Shown here in pieces: positions 1 through 7,233 of a stretch of 35,388 nucleotides of DNA. The stretch spans positions 1 through 35,388 of the forward strand of contig JAZDMJ010000029.1 of the NCBI GenBank assembly GCA_043801115.1, given 5' to 3'. The DNA is from CAZHUN01 sp043801115. Its GTDB lineage: Archaea > Iainarchaeota > Iainarchaeia > Iainarchaeales > UBA10191. The notes under the pieces were generated by a model. It searched no databases. It was given only the letters and a program-made list of their open reading frames with translations, and had not been told where the DNA came from. The position numbers were made by a program, and so were the translations under genes. Position 1 is the stretch's first letter. Each line of letters begins with the position of its first letter.

Positions 1-242
1 AAGGAATCGACATCATGCTCGTAACCGACATGATTCAAAGCGCGTACCAGGACAAATTTGACACCGCACTTCTGGCAAGCGGAGACGCCGACTACGTTCC
101 CGCCGTCCACCTGGTCCAAGAACTCAAAAAAGACGTCGTCAACCTCCACCTGTATGCTGGAAGTTCGGCCGAACTGCGAAACGAGTGCGACTTCCACAAA
201 CTCGTCAAAACCGATGCAAGCGGGAAGGTCTACTTTGTCTAA
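1..242 (+). CDS. NYN/LabA-like PIN-fold domain protein, C-terminal part (cut by window edge)
   Basis: The reading frame is already open at base 3 and the real start lies outside the window. The visible part contains GIDIMLVTDM, then TALLASGDADYVPAV, the acidic pattern typical of NYN (LabA/DUF88) domains, where the Asp residues around SGDADY help build the metal-dependent nuclease site. The end (HKLVKTDASGKVYFV) matches the usual end of the domain. From family knowledge this would be a PIN-like RNA or DNA nuclease, or a regulatory protein derived from one; no substrate can be assigned. It uses the GC-richer codons of the main chromosome, unlike the AT-rich genes that follow. Confidence 0.75.
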   Translation, partial: GIDIMLVTDMIQSAYQDKFDTALLASGDADYVPAVHLVQELKKDVVNLHLYAGSSAELRNECDFHKLVKTDASGKVYFV

Positions 243-258
243 CGTGTGCTCAAGATAC

Positions 259-267
259 CTTTAAATA
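259..267 (+). promoter_or_regulatory. TATA box of the lipoprotein gene at 290
   Basis: CTTTAAATA is centred about 27 nt before the ATG at 290, the archaeal TATA-to-transcription-start distance. This predicts a leaderless transcript starting at or next to the start codon and supports the chosen start. Confidence 0.6.
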
Positions 268-289
268 ACAGTTTTTTACCAATTCATCA

Positions 290-1183
290 ATGAAATTGGC
301 TCAACTTATTGTGTTGGTTTTTATTTTGCTCGTTTTGAGTTTACCTTTGTTTGGATGTATAAGTTCCAGTTCTGTAAAGGAAGACTCAGAAATTAATTCT
401 CAAACACAAAATTCCCAAACAATCGGAAAAATAGATTTAGAAAAAGCCGCATCTGACTGCAAAAAATGTGACTACACAGGTTCCACATGCACAGCGGAGA
501 ACACCTGCCTCTTTGATAAAATGAATTCAGAATTAGACTGCCAAAAAATTATTAGTTATGTAAAATCTGAAAACGCGTATTATACTACAAATTTTACAAG
601 CGATGATGTTGCAGATTGTTTTAAGTATTGGGCAATTAAAACTCAAAATCTAGAACTATGCAAGAGTTCTGGGGGTCTTCAACCAGATTGCTATTTTGAG
701 CTTGCGAAAACATCAGACAAAATAACATTAGCTATTTGCGACAAAGCGGGGATAGCATACAATGCGTGTTACGCAGGAATTGCAATAAGAGAACAAAATC
801 CTGAAATTTGTACAAAATATGTACCAGAAAACACAAGCAACAGATATTCCATAAGTATTTGTTACTATGACTTAGCAATGAATACTAACAACATCCAAGT
901 TTGTGGAATGGAACAAATCATAACTGTAACACAAGATAAAATGAACATAGAGCAGTGTGCAACACAGATTTTTGACAGAATATGCCCAACAGATTCAAAC
1001 TGCAGCGCCACAAAAACAGATTGCGATTCAATAAAAAGTATTGCAACTAGATTTAATAATGAAATAAGCGCAGACCCTTGTTATAATACAATTGCAATAA
1101 GAGATAAAGACAAAGATGCTTGTAATCAAATAGTCATTCAAAAAACAAAGCAAGAATGCTTAGACATATTAGCTCACTCATAA
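290..1183 (+). CDS. Cysteine-rich repeat lipoprotein
   Basis: 297 residues. The N-terminus has a hydrophobic segment (about residues 5-21) followed by LFGCIS, a lipobox-like site with Cys23 as the probable lipid-modified residue, so the protein is predicted to sit outside the cell anchored in the membrane. A polar linker (about 24-55) is followed by a Cys-rich body. In the body a helix-like unit recurs: C-Y/F-x2-[ILW]-A-x4-[ND]-x3-C. Pairs with exactly 13 residues between cysteines are C110/C124, C160/C174, C191/C205 and C264/C278; C134/C150 is a longer version. This looks like a small alpha-helical solenoid stapled by disulfides. I do not recognise a named family and give no function. The gene is visibly AT-rich compared with most of the window. 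A TATA box about 27 nt upstream supports this start. Confidence 0.8.
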   Translation: MKLAQLIVLVFILLVLSLPLFGCISSSSVKEDSEINSQTQNSQTIGKIDLEKAASDCKKCDYTGSTCTAENTCLFDKMNSELDCQKIISYVKSENAYYTTNFTSDDVADCFKYWAIKTQNLELCKSSGGLQPDCYFELAKTSDKITLAICDKAGIAYNACYAGIAIREQNPEICTKYVPENTSNRYSISICYYDLAMNTNNIQVCGMEQIITVTQDKMNIEQCATQIFDRICPTDSNCSATKTDCDSIKSIATRFNNEISADPCYNTIAIRDKDKDACNQIVIQKTKQECLDILAHS

Positions 1184-1395
1184 GGAACTCATTATTTTTG
1201 ATCGACACAGAAACAAAATTTACCATTTTTTCCTTCACATTATTCTGACGTCTTCCTATCCGAAAAGGAACGGATTTCCATATTTGATAAAAGGCGCGGG
1301 AATACCACAAGAATTCATAATAGAGAAGCAATAGACAAAAGCCCATTTTCTTGCTTTCAATTTGCCTTTTTAAACTTCGCTTAAAGAATTTTCAA

Positions 1396-2538
1396 ATGCG
1401 ATTAGGAATAAGAAAGCCCTCAATTAAGGGCAGGATATCTGCGCGCCTTTCGCCAAAGAGGTATATCCGCCATAAACTCGGATTAAAGATGCCACGAGGT
1501 CTTGGCATCATTTCAAACCCCAAAAAAGCAGTTTACAATCGAATATATAACAGAACAACCCTTAGCGTAGACTCTCTTTTAAAAAATCGCAATCAATCAA
1601 AAACTAGTGTTTTCGATAAAGTTGGTTCTAAAATAGAAAATCTAAAAAAAGATTTTCATAATACGAATGAATTGAAAAAAATAAATTCGTTGTTTTTAAC
1701 CATTAAAGAAGTGACAGATTCTTTGGAAAGCGCTTCACCTGAAATCATTGCGAAAAGAGGCATAGCAAAACAAATCTTTAATGATGTAAATAAAGTTGTT
1801 GGCGGAGTTGAATCATCAATCTACAAGTCAACCATTTTAAGTTTTTGTACCACTTTTGAAAGTATACCAAAAATGACTGAAGAGGAGCGGCTGCAAATTC
1901 TACCATTGATTGAAAAGTACAAAAAACTAGTCCAATCTGAAAGCTTTGTTTCAAGAGGAGAATATGACGACTTTTTGAAAGACTTGGAAACCTTTTCAGA
2001 GAAGTACCCAAAATGGTTTTCGAATGGTCAAAGACTAATTGAAGTGCAGCAGAAAATAGAGGCAGGAATAGGTTTGGAGGAAATGGAAAAAGTTTTGGAA
2101 TCGGAAAAGCACAGGATTGAAGATTATTTGAAAAAAGTCAACCAAGAAGATGAGTTCTTAACTGAAACAAATTTTGGAATCTTATCACCGTATGAATTTG
2201 AATAATATATTGCCAATTTGTTTGGATTGATGGGTTATGAGACAAAACTAACTCCAAAAACCAATGATTTTGGAGTAGACGTGTTGGCCATTAAGAAAGA
2301 CGAGCGGATTGCAATCCAAGTCAAAAAATATTCTCAAGGAAACAACGTCGGAAACGATATCGTTCAAAAGCTACTGGGCGCAATGCAACAAAAAAATACA
2401 AAAGCCAACAAAGGAATCATTGTAACAACTTCAGACTTCACAAAATCTGCAAGAATACAAGCAGAAGAAACCCCAATAGAACTTTGGAACGCTGAAACAC
2501 TCAAAACCAACATTAAAAAATACAAATTCAAAACTTGA
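1396..2538 (+). pseudogene. Mrr-like restriction endonuclease gene interrupted by an in-frame TAA (2203-2205)
   Basis: Two same-frame segments are separated only by TAA at 2203-2205. The first (ATG 1396; an upstream in-frame TTG at 1351 is possible) has a basic N-terminus including SNPKKAVYNRIYNRTT, then a long helical, Lys/Glu-rich region ending LSPYEFE. The frame after the stop reads YIANLFGLMGYET, then NDFGVDVLAI and IAIQVKKYS, then GIIVTTSDFTKSA. This is an Mrr-type (PD-(D/E)xK) domain with the catalytic Asp in GVD and the Q-x-K motif. Mrr domains typically begin PxEFExxVAxLFxxxGYE, so the stop falls inside the conserved block. One base change from GAA, CAA or AAA would create it. Full-length product would be about 380 residues. 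Either a recent nonsense pseudogene, a sequence error, or a readthrough product. Another start could express the catalytic domain alone from TTG 2218. Mrr-type enzymes usually cut modified foreign DNA. Confidence 0.75.
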
Positions 2539-2569
2539 CAAAAATCACATTCGCCAGGTCAAAAACCTT

Positions 2570-3475
2570 CTAAATTCTTTCATATATTTGACTCAGTTGT
2601 TGGTATAACGGAGAACTTTCGTCTGCTTTTTCCATTCTTTCAAAAATTCTTTCTTTGATTGGAAACAAATTATACCCACCAATCCCCGCAACAAAAACAG
2701 GGTTTGATGTTTTCAAGTTTTGACAAATACATCTCACGGCGCTTTCTGGGTCTGCATAAACTAAAACTTCACAGGCCAATACTGCATATTTGTCCTTTTC
2801 ACTCATCCACCAGAGGTGACCAATTAGGCTTCGATTGAATATTCCAGCTATAGTGCCTGGTTGTTCCCTTTCTTGGTTCAGTAAGAAAATCAATAATTGG
2901 TGTGATGCATCCCATAAATCGTTATTCGCGAACTTTTGAATTATTTCTTGCAATAGTGAAATTCCTTTTGGATCAAATTCGACTATTTTATTTGACGCTT
3001 TTTTTGTAATCTCGTCAGCGAGTGTTTTTGGAAGACTTGTCTTCCCAGATTCGATTGCGCGCTTTAACTTTTCTAAATCTTTGCAAAATTCTTTTGGTTC
3101 GACTTTGGGCTTGGTTTTGGCTTCATTTTTTTGTTGACTTGGTTGATTGTTGATATTGTAAGTGACATTCATATTTCCTTTTTGCACAACCCCCATAGGA
3201 CTGTATTTTGGATTTATTTGCTTTTGAATTTGCGTTTGTTTCTTATCCTCTGCAAAGCTATCGATCACATTTTCAAAAAGTTGTTTCAACAACGGCCCAA
3301 AAAAATCGGGTTTGATGAAACAGCATACACCAAGAATTCCAAAAACTCCGGCAAAAGTGCCGACAAATATGCCAGACAAATTCAACCCTTGACCAATTGC
3401 AATGTATCCTAAAATTACTAAGGCTACGACACCACCGATTCCTGTCAAATAACTGCCTTTGGTCTGGTCATTCAT
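2570..3475 (-). CDS. Two-TM membrane protein with long soluble C-terminal region, unknown function
   Basis: 301 residues starting MNDQTKG. Two hydrophobic segments (about 10-29 and 33-53, the second with CC at its end) form a hairpin that anchors the protein. A charged, Gln/Asn-rich linker follows (includes GNMNVTYNINNQ), then a helical soluble region (about 125-301) rich in Leu, Glu and Lys with no motif I recognise. The gene is AT-rich like its neighbours 290-2538, so it probably belongs to the same acquired block, but on the opposite strand. The spacing to the broken Mrr gene is about 30 nt, tail to tail. No function is proposed. Confidence 0.7.
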   Translation of the reverse strand: MNDQTKGSYLTGIGGVVALVILGYIAIGQGLNLSGIFVGTFAGVFGILGVCCFIKPDFFGPLLKQLFENVIDSFAEDKKQTQIQKQINPKYSPMGVVQKGNMNVTYNINNQPSQQKNEAKTKPKVEPKEFCKDLEKLKRAIESGKTSLPKTLADEITKKASNKIVEFDPKGISLLQEIIQKFANNDLWDASHQLLIFLLNQEREQPGTIAGIFNRSLIGHLWWMSEKDKYAVLACEVLVYADPESAVRCICQNLKTSNPVFVAGIGGYNLFPIKERIFERMEKADESSPLYQQLSQIYERI

Positions 3476-3563
3476 GCAGAAAACTCCTTATGTATCAAAT
3501 ATAAACGTTTCGAAGGGAGGCAAACCTGCATTTGCAGTTCAAATTTGTCCAAAAGCCAGCACA

Positions 3564-3572
3564 TTTTAACTA
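3564..3572 (+). promoter_or_regulatory. Candidate TATA element for the C/D-box sRNA
   Basis: An AT-rich stretch (TTTTAACTAATTAA, about 3564-3577) lies roughly 25-30 nt before the first C-like box at 3598, the right distance for transcription starting a few bases before the RNA. No other gene starts here. Confidence 0.4.
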
Positions 3573-3593
3573 ATTAAGGCCTGTAGGAAAGAC

Positions 3594-3653
3594 TAGCGAT
3601 GACGAGGTTAATCCCTGCCGACGAAAGGATGACGACCAAACCACTCCGAGCAC
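3594..3653 (+). ncRNA. Probable C/D-box sRNA with variant boxes (AUGACGA / CCGA)
   Basis: The intergenic sequence holds the full layout of an archaeal double-guide C/D RNA. Order: C-like box GATGACGA (3598-3605), 12-nt guide (3606-3617), D'-like box CCGA (3618-3621), 6-nt spacer (3622-3627), C'-like box GATGACGA (3628-3635), 10-nt guide (3636-3645), D-like box CCGA (3646-3649), with GC (3596-3597) and GC (3650-3651) able to pair as a terminal stem. Canonical boxes are RUGAUGA and CUGA. Here both C-type boxes have C for U at position 5 and both D-type boxes have C for U at position 2; these two positions face each other in the kink-turn, so a U-U pair would become C-C in both halves. If functional it would guide 2'-O-methylation, by the fifth-nucleotide rule opposite C3613 and C3641, both predicting G targets. 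Targets were not searched. Confidence 0.55.
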
Positions 3654-3672
3654 TTTAATACTTGGTGAAACC

Positions 3673-4350
3673 ATGCAAAGCGTTCTGAACTTCAAGCCCG
3701 AAGAAAAAAAGAAAGTACTCGAAGCCTTGAAACAGTTCAAGCCCAAAAACGCGGGAAGCGAATTCGAAGCGCACGCCGTCGAAATTGACGGGTGCAGAGT
3801 AACATTCTTCCAAAGCGGAAAACTGCTCATTCAAGGAGCGAACGCGGAGCACGTGAAGGAAAAAATTCTGCAATTGGTGGAAACGGAAGACGAGCTCGTG
3901 CTGGGCATTGACGAAGTCGGACGAGGGGAAAATTTCGGGCCTTTCATTGTAGCCGGAGTGCTCGGATGGACTTCCAAATTGAGAGAATTACGGGATTCGA
4001 AAAAAACGGCCGACATTGAGGGAAAAAAGAAAATCGTGGACGAGAACGCGGTCGGGCAGAGTTTGGTGGTTGTCAGCGCGGGAGAGATTGACGAGCGCAG
4101 GGGAAAGGGGGAAAATTTGAACCAAATCCAAGCCGAGTGCGTGAACCAGATTATCGGATTCTTCCGCAAAAATTTTGCGGAAAAATTCAAAATCATCGTG
4201 GACGGGAGTCCGATTGCGGGAATTTCCGGAGTGGAATTCTTGCCCAAAGGGGACGACTTGGTTCCGCAGTGCGGGGCTGCATCCATTGTAGCGAAGCATG
4301 CGCGGGATAAAAGCGCGGACAGGGAAAAGAGAAAGAGTTGGAAAAACTAG
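3673..4350 (+). CDS. RNase HIII-like ribonuclease H with N-terminal TBP-like domain, short C-terminus
   Basis: 225 residues; cleaves RNA in RNA-DNA hybrids by family. Residues about 1-68 resemble the TBP-like substrate-binding domain of bacterial RNase HIII (DUF3378), including VTFFQSGKLLIQG. The catalytic domain starts at LGIDEVGRGENFGP (78-90). All four type 2 RNase H carboxylates are visible: D80, E81, D177 (IIVDGSP) and D212 (AASIVAKHARD). The protein stops at residue 225, soon after the last carboxylate, so it lacks the C-terminal helical portion of about 40-60 residues seen in most RNase HII/HIII proteins. Archaea generally carry RNase HII without a TBP-like domain, so this arrangement is unusual. 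A GGTGA at 3664-3668 serves as ribosome-binding site. The gene ends one base from the convergent regulator gene. The sRNA candidate lies just upstream. Confidence 0.85.
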   Translation: MQSVLNFKPEEKKKVLEALKQFKPKNAGSEFEAHAVEIDGCRVTFFQSGKLLIQGANAEHVKEKILQLVETEDELVLGIDEVGRGENFGPFIVAGVLGWTSKLRELRDSKKTADIEGKKKIVDENAVGQSLVVVSAGEIDERRGKGENLNQIQAECVNQIIGFFRKNFAEKFKIIVDGSPIAGISGVEFLPKGDDLVPQCGAASIVAKHARDKSADREKRKSWKN

Positions 4351-4351
4351 T

Positions 4352-4924
4352 TCATTCGATGAGTTCTTTTTTGAGCAAAATTTTGTTCGTCATTCCGAAA
4401 CTGTGCTTTTCCAGCACGCCCTTGGCTTCGAGTTTTTTGATGGCCCTGTGCGTTTGAACTTTGGACAGTCCGGAGTCTTTGGCAATTTTGGCCTGCGTGG
4501 CTTCGTAATTGTTCCGCTTCAACGCTTGGATGATTTTTTTCTCGTCGGGAAGAAGCAGATTTTCGGCCATTTCTTCGCGCACTTTCTTGATTTCTTTTTC
4601 TCGAATCAACTGCCAGATGGAAAAGCCGGCCAGAATAGCCACGATTCCGCTGATGAGCAGCACGATGGAAATGGGGGAAGAAACTGCATCGAGCGGGTTG
4701 AACGGGCTTTCGCGCGGAGCCCTCAAAAAATTGGCATCGCGAAAGGACGCGTTTGCGTCAAACACCCGGTTGGCGTCGAAAGCGGGGACGACGTCCGCGT
4801 GCCAGACGGCCGAATAGGCTTGGAAAAAGAAGAACAAAATCGCAAAACCGCCGTACAAGAAGCAGACTAGCATCATGAGAGCGTATCGGCGCTTTACTTT
4901 TAAAGCAGTTTCAAGTTGTTTCAT
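4352..4924 (-). CDS. Membrane-anchored winged-helix transcriptional regulator
   Basis: 190 residues. Two membrane segments (about 13-35 and 84-105) flank a probably external loop; the C-terminal cytoplasmic part (about 127-188) is a winged helix-turn-helix with DEKKIIQALKRNNYEATQ, then IAKDSGLSKVQTHRAIKKLE (recognition helix) and the wing ending LLKKEL. The loop contains FDANRVFDANASFRDANF (49-66), an F-D-x-N pattern that recurs in two proteins of the divergent ABC operon. The arrangement suggests a one-component sensor whose loop reads an envelope state and whose winged helix controls the operon starting at 5009; this is inference from layout and the shared motif. An inverted repeat between the two genes is a candidate operator. 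Confidence 0.8.
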   Translation of the reverse strand: MKQLETALKVKRRYALMMLVCFLYGGFAILFFFFQAYSAVWHADVVPAFDANRVFDANASFRDANFLRAPRESPFNPLDAVSSPISIVLLISGIVAILAGFSIWQLIREKEIKKVREEMAENLLLPDEKKIIQALKRNNYEATQAKIAKDSGLSKVQTHRAIKKLEAKGVLEKHSFGMTNKILLKKELIE

Positions 4925-4944
4925 GTTTCAACCTTTTTCACGTA

Positions 4945-4973
4945 TTGTAACCATTCGTTTCAGGTTGTTACAA
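4945..4973. promoter_or_regulatory. Inverted repeat, candidate operator of the winged-helix regulator
   Basis: TTGTAAC (4945-4951) and GTTACAA (4967-4973) form a perfect 7-bp dyad with half-site centres 22 nt apart, about two helical turns. It lies in the 84-nt divergent spacer, 21 nt before the regulator start and 36 nt before the ABC operon start, where a dimeric winged-helix protein could control both promoters. Confidence 0.5.
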
Positions 4974-5008
4974 ACAATCCTATTAGGGGTTGCAAAACTA
5001 TTTAAAAC

Positions 5009-5731
5009 ATGCACTCGGTTGAAAAGAGTCTTCCCGTTCTCGAATTGCGGAACGTGCGCAAGAGCTACCAATTGGACTCCGTTCTAGTGGAAGCCGTCAA
5101 AGGCATTAGCTTGGCGATTGGAAAAGGAGAAATGGTGGCAGTGGTGGGCGCTTCGGGTTCGGGAAAATCTACAACGCTGCACTTGATGGGCGCGCTGGAC
5201 GTTCCAACCTCGGGCAACGTGTTGTTGGACGGCGTGGAAATTACTTCGTTGCCCGACAACGAACTGGCCCGCTTGCGCGGCCAAAAAATCGGCTTCGTAT
5301 TCCAGTCCTTCTTTCTCTATCCGACTCTTACGGTTTATGAAAACATCGCCCTGCCTATGCGCATTCACGAATTCGACGAAGGGGAAATCCGGAAAAAGGT
5401 CCAAGAACTGGTTGCATTGGTGGGATTGGAAGACCGCGCTTCGCACTTGCCCGCCCAGCTTTCGGGCGGAGAACGGCAGAGAGTGGCCGTCGCCCGAGCA
5501 TTGTCCACTTCTCCGTCCATGCTGCTCGCGGACGAGCCCACGGGAAATTTGGACTCGAAGACGGGACTGGAAATCATGGAATTGCTGTCGAAGTTGAACC
5601 GCGAAGGCATGACGGTCGTCATCGTCACGCACACGAGCGAGTGGGCCGACTATGCCCCGCGCATTGTCACGCTTCGGGACGGAAAAATTCTGTCCGACGA
5701 AAAAAACAGGAAAAGGAGAAATCGAACATGA
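5009..5731 (+). CDS. ABC transporter ATP-binding protein, MacB/LolD type
   Basis: 240 residues; the ATPase of an export or envelope-remodelling ABC complex, working with the permease at 7234. Motifs in order: Walker A GASGSGKST (47-55), Q-loop Gln99 (FVFQS), signature LSGGERQRVAVARAL (151-165), Walker B MLLADEPTGNLD (171-182) and switch His208 (VTHTS). The EPTGNLD form is typical of the MacB/LolD/FtsE group. ATTTAAAA (5000-5007) sits too close to this ATG to act as its TATA, so either another upstream promoter element is used or that element is incidental. The stop overlaps the next ATG (ATGA at 5728-5731), indicating translational coupling. Confidence 0.92.
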   Translation: MHSVEKSLPVLELRNVRKSYQLDSVLVEAVKGISLAIGKGEMVAVVGASGSGKSTTLHLMGALDVPTSGNVLLDGVEITSLPDNELARLRGQKIGFVFQSFFLYPTLTVYENIALPMRIHEFDEGEIRKKVQELVALVGLEDRASHLPAQLSGGERQRVAVARALSTSPSMLLADEPTGNLDSKTGLEIMELLSKLNREGMTVVIVTHTSEWADYAPRIVTLRDGKILSDEKNRKRRNRT

Positions 5732-7227
5732 ATGGAAAAACGAAAATTTTTGGAATCGGGCTCGCATTCCTCGCATTCGCGGTTTTGGCGAGCGCCGCTT
5801 CCACTACCTATATTGCCGAGCCGGCCTATTTGATCAACCTCTCTTCGACAACTTTTTTGCCGTCCACGCTCGCCCCCGGCGACGAGGCCAGCCTGGCCGT
5901 TAACGTGCAAAACAAGGCGACCACGATTTCCATCCAGGACTTGAACGCGTCGCTCTTGCTGGGAAACCAGTTTGAAGGAATCGACTTGAACCAGTTCACT
6001 TCGCTCATCCAGTACGGGAGCACGCAAACTTTGGTGTTCAAGTTCCGCGTCAAAGAAGACACGCTTCCAGGATTCTATCCCGCTTCGATTAACTTTTCCT
6101 ACACACGCGACGGAGAGCGCGTTTCCGAGCAGAAATCGGTTTCCATTCCCGTTTCGGGCTCGTCCAAAAAGCTCGACGTCAGCGTTTCTCCCGCCGTCGT
6201 CAACCCGGGCAACCAGACCGAACTCTCGTTTGCCGTGAAAAACCTTACAGGAAGCCCAGTTTCGAATGTTTCCGTTTCCTGGACGGAAGCCAGCAATCTC
6301 GTTCTTCCCGTCGGAACGGACAACGTGCGCTATATTTCATTAATCGAACCGGGCGAAACGGCTTCCGTTTCCTACATTGTCGCCGCCGACCCGAACATTA
6401 CGACGGGATTGTACTTGCTCGACGTCAATGTTTCCTATTCGGGCGCTTCGGGCAGCACATCCCAAAAGTCCAAACTCGGACTCATGGTGGGAGGAGCAAC
6501 CGACTTTGAAGTCAGCGCCGAAACGAGTTCGACGGGAACGCTCTCGCTGAGCATTGCCAACATCGGCTCGAACGACGCTGACGCCGTCGTCGTCAAAATT
6601 CCCTCCCAGGCTTCGGTTTCGGTTTCGGGCAGCAGCACGTACATTTTGGGCGCGCTGAACAAAGGAGACTACACGCTCGCCAGTTTTCAAATCCGAACCA
6701 CAGTTGCTGCGCAAGGCGCCGGCGGAGTTGACCCCCTTTCCTCTGCCGGGCCTTTCCAGCGCACGGGAACAACTGACCGCAACGCGTTCGACCGCAATGC
6801 GTTCGGCGGAACGCAAAAAATTTCCATCGAAATCGACTACACGGACACGACGGGCATCCGCCAGAAAGTAATCAAAAGCGTCGACCTCGTTTCTTCCGCC
6901 GCATCCCTTTCTTCGGCGGCGGCCGCCCGAACGCGCTCGTCCGACTCGCCCTACATTCCCTACGCCCTCGCAATTTTAATCGCGGGAGGATTCGCCGCTT
7001 TTAACTATTGGAAGGCGAAAAAGTCGTGGAAAATTTTTGGAATTTTTGCGGGAATTTCCGTTGTATTGTTTTTGGCCGTCATTTTCCTGCTCTCGTCCAA
7101 TTTATGGGCGAGCATACTCGTGGCCGTTGCTTCCATTCTCGCAATGGCGGGACTGTTTTTTCCCGAAAAACTCCGAATAGTTTGGGAAAAATTGAAAAAG
7201 CTCGTCCAGCGGAAAAAGGGAAAGTGA
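5728..7227 (+). CDS. Secreted Ig-like (COG1361/S-layer-type) protein with three C-terminal TM segments
   Basis: 499 residues from ATG 5728, preceded by GGAG at 5715-5718 and overlapping the ABC ATPase stop; a longer frame from 5641 is rejected because it runs inside the ATPase gene. A signal peptide (about 5-23, ending ASA) precedes a long beta-rich, Ser/Thr/Asn-rich ectodomain with two or more NPG-type units (for example LAPGDEASLAVNVQN and VNPGNQTELSFAVKN), as in archaeal COG1361 or CARDB-like adhesion modules. TDRNAFDRNAF occurs near residues 347-357. A Ser/Ala-rich stretch leads into three membrane helices (about 413-430, 434-457, 460-480) and a basic cytoplasmic tail. Position between an ABC ATPase and its permease suggests a periplasmic-side partner of the exporter, comparable in place, not in sequence, to MacA. 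Confidence 0.82.
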   Translation: MNGKTKIFGIGLAFLAFAVLASAASTTYIAEPAYLINLSSTTFLPSTLAPGDEASLAVNVQNKATTISIQDLNASLLLGNQFEGIDLNQFTSLIQYGSTQTLVFKFRVKEDTLPGFYPASINFSYTRDGERVSEQKSVSIPVSGSSKKLDVSVSPAVVNPGNQTELSFAVKNLTGSPVSNVSVSWTEASNLVLPVGTDNVRYISLIEPGETASVSYIVAADPNITTGLYLLDVNVSYSGASGSTSQKSKLGLMVGGATDFEVSAETSSTGTLSLSIANIGSNDADAVVVKIPSQASVSVSGSSTYILGALNKGDYTLASFQIRTTVAAQGAGGVDPLSSAGPFQRTGTTDRNAFDRNAFGGTQKISIEIDYTDTTGIRQKVIKSVDLVSSAASLSSAAAARTRSSDSPYIPYALAILIAGGFAAFNYWKAKKSWKIFGIFAGISVVLFLAVIFLLSSNLWASILVAVASILAMAGLFFPEKLRIVWEKLKKLVQRKKGK

Positions 7228-7233
7228 TTCTCG

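Noticed and set aside
2846..2856. Partial match to the 13-bp repeat (ATAGTGCCTGG)
   Set aside because: Only 8 matching bases; not distinguishable from chance.
4298..4870. 190-residue plus-strand frame opposite the winged-helix regulator
   Set aside because: Low-complexity Phe-rich shadow; the minus frame has clear TM segments and a winged helix.
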